From Isoetes taiwanensis (taxonomy: Eukaryota; Streptophyta; Lycopodiopsida; Isoetales; Isoetaceae), in NCBI GenBank assembly GCA_021234155.1, contig JAJEKV010000018.1, positions 15,802,180 to 15,866,179 of the forward strand: a stretch of 64,000 bases of DNA, in the 5' to 3' direction. The notes below the pieces were generated by a model. It was not told the DNA's origin. It made no database searches and saw only the letters and a program-made list of their open reading frames with translations. Made by a program: the position numbers and the translations under genes. Every line of letters begins with the position of its first letter. Position 1 is the first letter of the stretch. Of the stretch, positions 42,590 through 54,404 are shown in pieces.

Positions 42590-44165
42590 GAAAGGGAAGC
42601 CCTTGGCCTTGTCTTTTGTGTACAACGCTTTGACACACTATCTTCTTGGTAGTCAAATTAGGCTTTTATGTGGATCATCGTCTTCTATATTTAATCAATA
42701 AGCCCGAGCCCCCACGGGCGGGTGCTCGATGGATATTGATATTGCAAGGTTTGCCCCTTTTGAAATTATTCACAAAAGCGGGGCCAGCTCACGGTCCCAA
42801 ACTATCTTTTCAACATACACACGGATGATCCCTGGAAGGAGTTCCGCGATGCCCTTGGGATGCTCAAGCTGTTCTTTGATCCGCTGCTGCGCCTCATTGG
42901 TACCGACTATCAGCTTTCTCCTCGCGAGCACTCCGTCAAGTGACTACGCTCTCTCGAAGACAACACGCGCAAACAGCAATTCCTTGGCGAGTGCGAGATT
43001 ATCACGATGGTTGCTGGCCATCTCTCTATAAATGTGGCAAGACAATGTGCTCGACGATGTGTTCTTCCTCAAAGTCCACGTCTAGTCAAACAAGCCCACG
43101 AAGGACTTGGCGGTGGTCATTTCGGTGGAGACAACCACGAGGAAACTCCTCCGCTATTTGGGTATTCTTTACGGCGCTTTCAAGATGCTCACAAATACAC
43201 TGCGCGCCGTGTGATGTTTGTCGAGCTTAGTAGACCCGACCCGTGGCAGCTACGCGCTCACGCCAATATGCGCCTCTCCCTTTGCCAAATGGGGTATAGT
43301 TTTGTTAGTCCCATGGACCCGCAAGCAACACTAGGGCCGCTACATTCTAGTCTTCACGGACTATCTGACCAAATGGGCTGAGCGTGTGCTCTACTGTTTC
43401 TTTCACGGTACTTCAAATCGGCTAAAGGTTCTCTACAAGAACATCATCCGCCTTGATTTGGATGTCCCTTAGAAATAGTTAGTGATCGTGGAGTTCATTC
43501 ATCAATCACACTATTGCTGAACTCACTAACTATACGCACATTCATCACGAGAAAAAGCCGCATGCTTACTATCCAGTGGTAATGGCTTGGCTGAAAGCAC
43601 AAACAAGGTGCTTATCCACATTACGAAGAAGATTTGTGATCCTACAAGAAAAGATTGGCAAGATAAGTTACCTCTGTTTTATGGACTTACAATACAACAT
43701 ACAAAGTAAAATTTGGTCAAACACCTTTTTCGACTTGTGTATGGCCAAGAGGCTCTTATGCCTTTTTGAGTTCATTTTACCCTCACTCAAATTTCATTAG
43801 CAGCGAACATAATCCATCAGAGCTTTGCAGAGCAGGTTTATCAAGCTGGAACAAGCTGGATGAACCCGAAGAGATGCTTTTCTTGGCTTCAACAAGGCAA
43901 ACAACTACAAAAACAATGGCATGACAAACACATCAAAAACAAAACTTTTCAAATTGGCGACTTAGTTCTTCTTTCTACGACTTCGAGATATCAACAACAT
44001 CTGGCAAACTCAACTCGGATAAACAGGACCATACAAAATTTCCGAGATACCACATCACAGAGTTTTACAATTACAAGAATTGGATGGCCTCCATTTCCTA
44101 CATTAGTCAATGGATTTAGACTCAAGGGAATTTCAAACCCTATTTCTGCAGAATCCTTAGCTCAA
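42590..44165 (+). pseudogene. Ty3/gypsy RNase H-integrase relic
   Basis: Translated blocks in order: a YLINKPEP...ILILQGLPLL region (42680-42760; the RNase H 'NKPxxxGRxARW' segment), then integrase: KQAHEGLGGGHFGGDN (43087-43135), HKYTARRVMF (zinc-binding part altered), PFAKWGI (43280), FTDYLTKWAE (43352), SGNGLAESTNKVLIHITKKICDPTRKDWQDKLP (43573-43670), and LVYGQEALMPFEFILP (43735). The C-terminal part WHDKHIKNKTFQIGDLVLL (43920-43975) is the gypsy integrase tail. Many frameshifts. The plus strand and domain set differ from the minus-strand relic at 3.5 kb. Confidence 0.85.
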
Positions 44166-44940
44166 GAACAAAATTTACAACAAGATACCACTTGTACAAA
44201 TTTATGAAACACTTTTTCTATTATGTACAAAATTGCGAAGGCTACAATTCAGCTGTGGGATTTTTCACCGAAAAAGTCCTAAACTAAACAAAATTGGAAA
44301 ACCCTATCATCTTTGCTACTTTCGCCCTTTACTCTTGAGGGGCACTCCACTCGGAGGATCGCGGAAAGCCCACAATTGCGACCACTCCATTTCAGGCAGT
44401 CACCTCGGTGATCGAGTTTATCTGGGTTGGCCCTGCCTCGAACCAAGGATCCATAGGAATCGGCCGATTCCCTCGGGCGCCCACCGTCGGCGTCGTCCAT
44501 CTTGCATGTAATCGATCGGTCGGAGCTCATTGGGACATTTGTTATCCGGAGTTCTCCATCATCTTCAATTTTGGTTCTTCTCGTAGACCCAACTTCCAAT
44601 TTGTAGGCGAATACCAACCTAAGCATTTTATTCACGAAAGGTCACCTCCACGGATATTCCAGTAATCATTTCCCCACGATATTTTTGTACACGCACACTT
44701 TTAAACTCCTCTTTTAATATTGACAAGCTGCCCGTGATTAATGCAAATCATGCATTAAAGTTTATTCTCCGCAGGAACTCTCCGCATCTTAGTGCGAAGG
44801 GCATCTCTTGAGATTCTCCATCGTCCGCGATCTTTAGACCCGTGTCTCCCGCGACTCTATAAAAAAAAAAAAAAAACCGCTTCCCAACCGTCTTCCACTC
44901 CTCACTTTTCTCCTTACTCCTCATCGCCCAGGCTTATTAC
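44166..44940. other. Unassigned sequence after gypsy integrase
   Basis: Short open stretches without recognisable domains; an A-run at 44860-44873 follows 'ctctat'. It could be gypsy 3' noncoding or LTR sequence, but no terminal repeat was matched. Confidence 0.25.
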
Positions 44941-44963
44941 TCCGGCTGACCTCGACCTTCAAG

Positions 44964-46625
44964 ATGGCTTCTACCTCAAGAACTCAACACTCAGCCTTGT
45001 TGCACAATGGATCAGTAGCGGTTCGAAAATATCAAGTTACGTTTCTTCATCTTGCACCAGCTCTACATCACGGCATCACCTATAACCTCACGGTGAGTTA
45101 GGATTGTTTCATTTCTTACTGCTTGAGGAACTCCAACTCCAAGAACAAATTCACGACCAATTTGTGGCTAACTTTGGTGAGAAGATGGATATCACCTCCC
45201 AAGTCGATGGAAACCCTATACTCCTAAACCCTCAAACCATAGCCTCTGCCTTTTCTCTACAATCCATGGTAATGCCTTGTCTTACCTTGACATTGGTAAA
45301 TATGATATTTCAAATTAACTCTATTCCTTATAATCTTTGCTAAACCAAGTTGTCCACCTTTCCAAAGCAACATGATGCCTTTACCAAGTTTCTTTGGAGG
45401 AAATTTTTAGGTTACTCCATGAAGAATACCTCTATTGTGATGTTTTCTACCATACATGCTATATCCTCACCAACACCAGCGAAACAATCAATTGGACTCA
45501 ACTCACGTATCGGCGGAGATTTCAGAGGAACTTAGCGAGACTTCGAGAAAAAAATCTAACTCTTCCCGGTTGCCCCATGGGAGCCCTTCCGAGCTTTCAT
45601 TAATCATCAGACCCCACGGCATGCATCATGCCCCCTTCTCCACCAAGCCAACATCCGACCTTATTGATGCTTTGAAGGTCTTCAACCAAACTCTCCTCCT
45701 TCTCATACCATCAATCTCAGCACCCAACTCGGACGAAAAAATTCCACAACCACCGTCTCCACCTCCACCGTAAATTCCAATTCTCTAAAACTATTCCTAC
45801 ATTGATAACCAACCACGATTAACCTTATTGCAACAATTCCACTTTCAGACTCAGCGACCTTGACAAAAACAACAGCGGCACAACAAAACTCCCATTGATC
45901 TCACGAGTACTCACGGACACTCCACGGCAATGACCAGGATCTATAAACAAAGGGTGACGGATCAAAGCCATCCATCCACCTCCTCACCGCAGAGTGGATA
46001 CCTCTGATGAAGGCATCCTCGGTACCTTGATGCCCTCCCGTGATCATCACGAGAACTTCGCCGCCGACCACGGGCCGCGACCTGAGTCAGTGGACCAACT
46101 CCAAGCCAAGTCATCTCACCGAAGGCGGTTTGGGCGTATGAGGCCCGGAAAGAAGCCTTGCACAAATCAATTCATGATCCATAGAAACCCTTCATCAATC
46201 CCGCAAATTGTCAAAAAGGAACTCAAGGGTCCTCAAACAAAACGACACCAAGTACAGATCTCTTGAGACACGCTACAACAATCTGGTCGTCCTGAATAAT
46301 TACTACTCTGACCGAGAACAGCACACTTCGTACAGCCAACGATGCTTGAGTCCAAGTCCGACTTTCGAAACCACCTTGCCGAATAAGGATGCTCACATGC
46401 ATCTCTCAAAGGCAAGTTAGACCAGCTCACGGCAACACAGCTGCGGATGCTCTTGAAATAAACTGCCTCAAAGCGGACTTGCCAAGCCACTCGGAGCTTC
46501 AAGCTCCTCGTTCCCAACTTCTCAGGCAAGTCGGGCACCTCACCGCCGGAAGTCGGGCGCGGACCGGTCTCAGAGGCAACAAGATATCATTGCGAGATTA
46601 CAAGATCACGGCTTCCGGATAGTAA
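44964..46625 (+). pseudogene. Possible decayed gag-like coding region
   Basis: From ATG 44964 a 47-codon stretch reads MASTSRTQHSALLHNG then a block ending YNLT before 'gtgagtt'. A further block (45104-45280) reads QIHDQFVANFGEKMDITSQ and ILLNPQTIASAFSL, resembling the N-terminal region of gag-like proteins in some plant gypsy elements. Later stretches are charged and could form coiled coil (46208-46330, 46420-46520). Frames change several times and I see no zinc knuckle. The assignment is tentative. Confidence 0.3.
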
Positions 46626-48664
46626 ATGACGGATGATGATCACGAGAAGAAAAAGCGGGGAACAAACCTATCAGCTTGCATACCTTTATTCCCTGGACTA
46701 TCCGGCTTGACCCGGTTACCATGACTATGTGCAAACAGGAAAAACACTTTTCTTTTTATTACATTTGAGAAACAAGGGTGATACCACAAGTCCCCGGTAG
46801 CATAGCTGATGTCAGTGACAATGGCCCTTCATGTCTGTCCATGAGCGAGGCACACTTTGTGCTCTCGTCAATTTTTGATATCCCTCACGGTTGCGGATCT
46901 CGACCATTTAGCTCTGGCACCACATAGCCCCGGCTTATGTCATGCCGCGACTTCTACGGCACATGTTACTTTCAGGCTCATCTGGGATAAGCGAGAACTT
47001 TAAAGGAGATACCGGTGGCGGGTTCTTTTGACCAAGAAGAACAAGTACCTCAAGATACAAAATTTACGCAAAACCCGTTACCTCGAGAATACATGCCTCT
47101 TCTCTGAGAAGAAGTGGAGCTATGGCTAGCTGAACTTAACAGCTCCTTGGACAGCGTACAACTCTGAACAAGAACTTGACCTTGCCCCACCGGTTGTTCT
47201 TACAACATTATGCTTCCTTACCGATCTGCTGCGGGTTTGAAGCGAGCGTCCTCACGATGAGTGGGACCACATTACTGTAATGGCACATGTACATTCGGTG
47301 CATGGGAGACACTTAAGCAACTACGAGAAGATATTATTGGAATTCCAAACAGGATCACGGGATGGCCAAACCAACCCCAAACAACCGAGTACACTAGCAA
47401 GCTTTGGATGCCCACCTCGATCAAGGTCAATTCCCGGCATGGAGACAAAATTCTGGACTCTTGAAGTCAAAAGAACATGCAGATTGGACACCCGCGGCAA
47501 TTTACTGTGAGACAAGCGTTGGGACCACGCTTCATCCTTGAGCGCAAATGGCGTGAGGATGAAAACTTTGGACAACACCAACAAGCCCGGATATACATGC
47601 CCCATGCGTGTTAGGTAGAAGCCCGAATGCAATTTACGGTCTTGTAACCTTCCTTGCCAAGGCTAAAACCCGTGATCCATACGTATTTTACAAAGGCGAG
47701 TGCATGCTGACACTCATGACCATACTCAGTATCACGAAGCGCTAAGTGCGGATCCATTTTGCAACCCCATGCAAATCTTTGGAAAGTTCGGGTTGGACCT
47801 TGTCTTATACATGGAGATCACAAATCTTCCATCGAGATCCGCATACTTATTTGGAGAACATGATTTCTGAAGGCTTTCTCATAGGAGCGGCCCGAATGTT
47901 TGGCATCGGGGACTCAAGCAAATCACGGAAAGAGGCGAACAACACTTTCGGTGAATCTGATGGGCTGAGCCTCCTCATCTCTCTATGTTCAAGATCGGAA
48001 AAGAGGCAGTTCCCACCCAGAATTCATGCCCCTTTTCTAGCCAATAAGTGTAGTTTGGTAGGAAGTGTTAGCCACGTACTTTGGCGGACACCGCAGTCTA
48101 TATACCTGTTTGCATGAGGCGAGGCCCAGCCCGCGGTGTCAAAGAAGAGGGATCCCACAAAGGCCACGGTAGTCAAAGCTCCTCGAAGCCCGAAGACCCA
48201 AAGGTAGGACCACGGGCCACTACTTTGTCTGATGCCGCGGCCTGAGGGCGGCTCCAGTTCTGTTGAGTGCCCAAATAGTGGAGCAGCGTTATCATGATGA
48301 GGATCAGATTCAGGCGGTAGGCCACTCAGGTGTTCCTATAAATTGCTTAGCATTTTTGCTCCTTCAAAGGGTTCATAGTGTTCTTTGTGTCCTCCTGAGC
48401 CGGACATCTTGAGTCGCTTTGTTAATGTCGCTCTTTTGAGCCTTCATTGTACACTTGTTTGATCAATGGATTGCGTGTTCTCCACAAGTGTCTTGTGTGT
48501 TTCATTGTGTATTGCAATTCTTTGTTTTTATCTGAGTTTTCTTGTTCTTTCCTCTGTTAGCAAAAATCCGGCGTGACAAGAGTGCCTCGGGATTTACCTG
48601 CCCAGGACTTCAAGGATCTCCGCGAGATCATCCCTCGGCGATCCAGAGCCGGACCCCCAAACAC
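46626..48664. other. Unassigned sequence ending at the duplication junction
   Basis: Frames of 67-123 codons (47261, 47280, 47746) show no recognised motif. Near 48335 'ctataaattg' followed by a T-rich stretch could be an LTR promoter. At 48664/48665 the sequence joins the LINE RT internally, which is the junction of the large duplication. Confidence 0.25.
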
Positions 48665-51433
48665 TCTTATCAATCCCAAATCTCTCTTTGGTTGGCCCAG
48701 TTGATTGGGCACATAAGATTCTTGTGGATGACAACCAAACTTTATTACGTCGGTTAGGGGCGAAGAGGAGATATTTAAAGTACTATGCTCTTTGGCCTCT
48801 AGTAAGTCCCAGGCCCGGATGGCTTTCCTCCTGAATTCTTTGTGGAGTTACGGGGCGGCTCTTGGATCAGACTTTGTGAAAAATTTTGTGCAGGGGGCTT
48901 GGTCCTCTTACTCATTACATCCAACCATAGCGGCGGATTCATCACCTTGGTCCCAAAGTTTCTAGAGCTCTATCATTTTGGGGAGTGGCATCCCATTGCA
49001 TTAACAAATGTCTTATATAAAGGTAATCATGAAGGTATAAGCCAACCGTCTTAAGCCTATCTTAAACATGGTTATTGGAAGGGAGCAATCGACACTTACG
49101 CCGGTAGATATATTTTGGACAATTACCTAGCGGCTAGAGAAGGAATGCATTGGTGCGGATCTACAGGCAAAGGCTGTGTACTTATTAAGATGGATTTTAG
49201 AAAGGCCTATGACTCCCTTAGGTGGGAGGGCTGCTGCGAAGTGATGAGCCACATGGGATTCAATAAGCGGTTCATCGACATCTCAATGGGAATGAACAAA
49301 TTTGCCTCTGCATCTGTCTTGGTTAATGGTGAACCCTCTGGTCTCTTTGATCTCGGGGAAGGGTATTAGGCGGGGGCTGCCGCTTGCCCCCATACCTTTT
49401 TTAATTATGGCCAACCTTCTCACAAGGATGGTTAATCTCAAAAATCTCGGAAGGGGCATCGGTTGGTCCGGTTTCTTGAATCAAGCGAAAAACTCACAAT
49501 CATGCAATGCGGATGACACCTTTATGTTCCTCGGTATGGCGATGGCGGCTTTCATTCCTTTAAGTGAGATATTGATTGCGTTTGAGGTTATATCAGGCAT
49601 AGGGCTAAATGCCACCAAATGTCTTTGTTTTATGGGCTTTAGAGGGGAGACATTGACCCTCGTGCTAATGGATTAGGCTTCGATCGTGGCTGGCGAGGGG
49701 AAACAGTTAAGCTATTGGGTTTGCCCCTTTCTGTCTCAGATAATATGAAGGGTCTCTGGGCTCCTATTTTAGACAAACTTCGAAAAAAGGTTGGGTTATG
49801 GTCTTCTAAAGGATTATCTGTAGCAGGAAGAGTAACAGTTGCTAATGCTATTTTGGCCAGCTCTCACATATATTCCTCGTCAGTGATGGTAGCCCAGAAA
49901 GGAATATATAATCAAATACAGGTTATCATTAGAAGTTCATCTGGGGGGGTATGGCTAACGTTGCTTGGTCCGAGTTATGTAGAGATAAATGTGATGGAGG
50001 GATTGGATGTAAGGACCCTTTCACGCAGGCCCAAGCTCTGTCTGGAGAGTTTTACAAGGGGGTACATCTCCTGCTTTGGCATTTGTTAAACACTGGTTTG
50101 ATCTGTGATCTGTGCAAGATTCAAGGAAAGCCATCTCTCCCTAGGGATGAACTAGGAGCCTCTTTTTGTAACTTTAAGGTGGCCCCTGGCACTTCCCCAG
50201 TCATGAGGCGTATTCTTCACGCTTGGAGGGAGGTGCAAACAGTATGCTCCCCCTTGACTATACCTCAAGAGGCTGGGAAAGCTAGTATATTCTGGAACAT
50301 TCACGTATGGGAAGAGAATGGACGTCCCTTGGCATTAGTTCATCCTCGCATCTTTAAGAAATGGCGAGACTATGGGATCCTAAAATTGCAGCATCTGTGG
50401 GAAAATGATAGATGGATCTCTTGGATGGAATTTAGACTCAAAGTGCAAAGAGCAGGTGAGGGAGATAGAAACATCTTTAAAAAATTCTAGATAATGTTAA
50501 GCTTCTTTCGGGGCCACCGGTCCCGAGGAAAAGTGGTCTGTGCGAGTAAGGAGACATACAATGTTGCAAGTATCTATCGGGCCCTCTGGATGACTCTCCT
50601 CTTAAAAGCGAGGCTGGAGGCTTCAAGTGAATGGATCGCTGGCTAAGCTCCTCTTAGCAAACTCTGGAAAACCTTATGCTCTAGGAGAATACAATTTTTT
50701 TAGATGGGAGGCTCTCCAAGGAGGTCTCAACACACTAAAGTGAAGCTGGTCCATAGAGGAATTGTGTCTACGGACCAATGTCCTCTTGGGTGCCAAGCTA
50801 AGCGAATCTCTTTCACATCTCTTCTTACTGTCCAAAATTATTGAATTACGGTATTGGGTATGCCCCATTATGAGACTACATATACATCAACTTGGGTGGC
50901 TGAGCAACTGTAATGATCTTGGGCGGGGATTGTATTGATGCTTCCCTGGTTAGCGTGGCTCTATATGGAGACATCGGTGCGATGTCACTTTGGGGGGGGC
51001 AATCCATCTCTATTGAGAAACTTAAGAGTCTTTTCAACAAGGAAGTTGCTTTAATGGCATTGTCCCACCATAGGAAGATGGGGATGAGTTACAATAACGG
51101 ATTGGACAGAATTGGTAAGATTGAAGGATTTTATAACTACTTTAAGTGCTAGTGGATGAGCTCTGAGGACCTAGACTCTCATGATAGTTCTAATGGTGGA
51201 ACAATCTGAGTTTAGTGGAGAAAGCAATCTGAGTAACTGACTAGATGGGGTCTCTCTACCATTATGTTGTTGTGGAAATAGGACTTTCCTTAGTACACAC
51301 ATCATTGATGCATAGAGAACCCGTATAATAGCCCTAATGCTTCCTATTTGTCCCACTGGGGACTCTCTGTATCTTTATTATTATTATTAATAAAAAAAAA
51401 ACACACTCTTAAAAAAAAAAAAAAAAAAAAAAA
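48665..51433 (+). mobile_element. LINE 3' half (copy B)
   Basis: Corresponds to 24416..27168 and ends in a 23-bp poly(A) at 51411..51433 after an (ATT)n stretch. It begins inside RT because of the duplication junction, not through ordinary 5' truncation at insertion. Confidence 0.85.
48815..51150 (+). pseudogene. LINE reverse transcriptase and C-terminal domain (copy B)
   Basis: Better preserved than copy A. The frame 49115..49369 reads through VLIKMDFRKAYDSLRWEGC to NGEPSGLFDLGEG; 49302..49676 continues with GLPLAP, IMANLLTRMVNL and NADDTFMFLG, the RT catalytic Asp pair. The 179-codon frame 49951..50490 is identical to copy A until its last few residues. A KLVHRGIVSTDQCPLGCQAKR zf-RVT-like block lies at 50735-50800. 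Frameshifts remain, so no functional protein is predicted. Confidence 0.8.
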
Positions 51434-51434
51434 C

Positions 51435-51642
51435 CAATTTTATTTTGTGCCCACTGAAGAACAATCTCATCTGCAGTATCTACGCCCTTAAAGATAAACA
51501 ACCTCCTTCTCTTCCAAATTGACCATAAAAGCCAGCCACATGCGAGATGAAAAGCTCGTTTCCGTAGTTTGGGCCAAGCATCAGGATAGATAGCAAGCAA
51601 AATTTGTTGGCTAGATCGAGATGTGCCAAATAGGGTCAACAA
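51435..51642 (-). pseudogene. Second LINE C-terminal fragment (copy B)
   Basis: An open minus-strand stretch reading IYPDAWPKLRKRAFHLACGWLLWSIWKRRR and then LFIFKGVDTADEIVLQWAQNKI, like the last part of plant LINE ORF2. The homologous copy A is frameshifted, mainly where B has CTG or CAG words, which makes B the more reliable reading. Confidence 0.6.
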
Positions 51643-51859
51643 TCAAGACCATGTCTGCCGAAGCCGCTCACACAAGAAAAAACAATGCTCAATACTCTCA
51701 ACCCTTTGCAGACATAAAGGACAGAGCTCTGAAATCCGATTATCCATTTTATGGACCAACCTGATTCTGAGGTATCTATGGATCACTTGCCACTACAAAA
51801 CTACTACTTTGGGATGAAGCAGAGGCCAAAATAAATGATTTTTTGATTTTCTTTTTTGG

Positions 51860-52935
51860 CAAGAGGAATCTTTTTATGCTCTAGAAGATGCTGGAATCTC
51901 TTTTTGCAAACGAGCTCTTTCAAATTTTGGCTTTGAAATGGCATGTAAGGAAGTTGATGTGGCATGGGGGTATGATGACTAGGCAAAGTAAGGGTGACAT
52001 GGCAAACAAGGATGGTGATGTGTCACACAACTTGGCTTAGAATATTTTTTCTAGTCAAAACTTTGGGTGAGGTGGACATGATGTGTGTGATGATGTGGAG
52101 GTTTGGTGATGATGTGGCATGATGATGTGTCACACTCATGGATTCAAACATGTATTTTGAAGATTTTTTGCAAAAATCAGAATTTCAATGTAGTGACACG
52201 TGCATGATATGACATGGCAAAAATGGGTGACATATGTGGTGACTTGGCCCCTTAGAGGTGTTGTCATAGGTCATCTTAGACATAAATGCATGAAATTTGC
52301 ATTTCCTATAGGCAAATTTGACTTTGGGTGTTTCCCTTAGGAATCTTTACATTCTCTCTCCTCTTTTGACTTATAGGAAGAGGGAGTTGATGTTTGACCA
52401 TATGTTTGACCAAGCCAAGTGGAGTTTTTGTGCTTTGAATGATATGGCAATGGTATGGTGGGTGTGTGGAATGTGAATGACATGCAAAGGGGAAGTTTTG
52501 ACAAAAAAAAATCTTCAAGGCCAAATTTGACTTGGAGATGAGGTGTAGGCATGGAACTAGAGATGTCATGAGCATTATATCTTGCAAAGGGTAAGGAGGA
52601 TGTAGGATGGAAATCAAAGGGTGCAATCATGCCAAGAACCCAAATGATGCTATCACATACCAAAAAAATCTTCAAGGGGTCTTCAATCCTTCAAACTTTG
52701 CTTGATTCTCCTTCATGCCTTGCTTGTGTGACCTTGGTCAAATGTCCTCACCTTGCTCTTCAAGTCTTCAAAGTGTGCAAGTATGGATTCTCCTTGTATC
52801 TCTAAATTCAGATCAAAGTGTGAGAATAAGTATGAGAAATGTGCCTTGCTCTTCCATGTTGCCATAGCATGGCAGCACTCCTCCTCCCATGGAAGAAGAG
52901 GGACGTCGTTGAAAGACGAGGCCCTTCTTTTTTTG
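51860..52935. repeat. Dispersed repeat R2, copy 3
   Basis: Copy B counterpart of 27580..28640; same landmarks, differing by scattered small indels. Confidence 0.65.
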
Positions 52936-53160
52936 TTCCCTTTTTTTTAATATAAATGTCCAATGACGTTTGATGGTTTTTTTTTCTTTCACTTTATTTA
53001 TGCTAAAGTTTTCTAATCAATGAATGCGTTTTGTTTTTTGCATGTACACTCCTAACAAAATGTGTTGCTCTTGCAAAACGATTTTCGCACCTCGTAGACA
53101 TTTTAGGTAAGAATTTGAGTTTGAATAGGAGAACAAAATTTTAATGTTTTATTTAGGTTA

Positions 53161-53582
53161 AAGAAAAACTTGGGGAGACTTGGGCAAGGGCATGGTCGAC
53201 TCCACCTTGAGTGGAGGGGACTAGATGTTCCGGATCCAAGCTCACCATTTACTCTTGTAATTTTGTTGATTAATGTATGTAGTTTAGAAAAAATTGGGGA
53301 GACTTGGACAAGGACATGGTCGACTCCGCCTTGAGTGGAGGGGACTAGGTGTTCGGGGTCCAAGCTCACCGCCTACTCTTGTTTATTTGTTTATTAATGT
53401 ATTAATAAATAGGAATCTTTACGGGATTGGACAAGGGCATGGTCGGCTCCACCTTGAGTGAAGAGGACTTGGTGTACCGGGTCCATTCTCTATTTAATTT
53501 ATTACCTTCACCAACGGCTTGGACAAGGGCATGGTTGGCTCCACCTTGAGTGGAGAGGACCGGATGTGCCGGGTCCATAGCA
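53161..53582 (+). repeat. Minisatellite of four hairpin-forming repeats (copy B)
   Basis: Hairpin cores at 53195..53221, 53319..53345, 53442..53468 and 53534..53560, identical in sequence to those of copy A. Confidence 0.75.
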
Positions 53583-53906
53583 CCTCCTTTTTTATATCTT
53601 GTTTGTTTCTTCAAATTTTAAACAAAAGGGAAAAATAAAAGGTTGGGTTAGTTAGGGGTTTGAAAAAATCGCATTATTGATTTTCGGGTTCCTAGTTAAG
53701 AATGCTGTTTTTTTTTTTAAATGTTAGGGCCGATGTCAAAGAAACACTAATATGGGGTGGTTAAGTACAAGAAAAAATTTCAGTAACTGGTTTTTAAAAT
53801 AAATTTAAGAGGGAAATTAACTATTAAGAAAGTAGTTAAAGATTCATAATGAAGGTTTGAAAAAAGTCACAAAGCACGATTAATTAATCTAAATTGGTTT
53901 GTAGGT

Positions 53907-54263
53907 ATGGCCCCAAATGTGAAGACACAGATACTTAATGAGATTAGACGCGTGTTCATAAATGAGATTTGTGCTAACGAAAGTCCCAACCGAGAGATGC
54001 AAACTGGCCAACGTGTCGACCATTTTGTCAGACATATCAAAAGGAAGTGCCAATTTGAGTTAGCACCAAAATGGCCAGGCCAGGAGGAAATGTTGACTTC
54101 TCTCCTTGACACACATGTAAAGTCAATGATTGGAAATCCCATGGACGAACTCAAGACATGTTTGAAGCATTCAGTGCAGCTTAAAAGTCCCAATGCTGAG
54201 GCTCATGTGAAGGAATCAGGGATAGGTTCAATACGCTGTACGTTTTATACGGAATACATATGA
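53907..54263 (+). CDS. Hypothetical ORF, 118 codons (copy B)
   Basis: Identical to the 29616 ORF for 108 codons, then ends RCTFYTEYI instead of SDALY. The C terminus overlaps the left arm of the GTTTTATACGG inverted repeat, which is intact in this copy, suggesting B is the truer version. Unknown function; see copy A for description. Confidence 0.4.
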   Translation: MAPNVKTQILNEIRRVFINEICANESPNREMQTGQRVDHFVRHIKRKCQFELAPKWPGQEEMLTSLLDTHVKSMIGNPMDELKTCLKHSVQLKSPNAEAHVKESGIGSIRCTFYTEYI

Positions 54264-54400
54264 ATTGTATGATACGACACATATTTGCCGTATAAAACAT
54301 AAAAAATACGGCAAAAAAAAATTCCGGCGTCAGAAGATTTTCGCGTACGCGAAAACAACGTGAAAGCGTCTGTGAAAATTTTTCGGCGTCTGTGACAAAA
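54242..54400. repeat. Inverted-repeat and palindrome cluster (copy B)
   Basis: GTTTTATACGG (54242..54252) pairs perfectly with CCGTATAAAAC (54288..54298), a stem whose left arm is damaged in copy A. The TTTTCGCGTACGCGAAAA palindrome is retained near 54338. The next two palindromic words of copy A are replaced by 'gcgtctgtga' type sequence. Confidence 0.7.
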
Positions 54401-54404
54401 AAAA

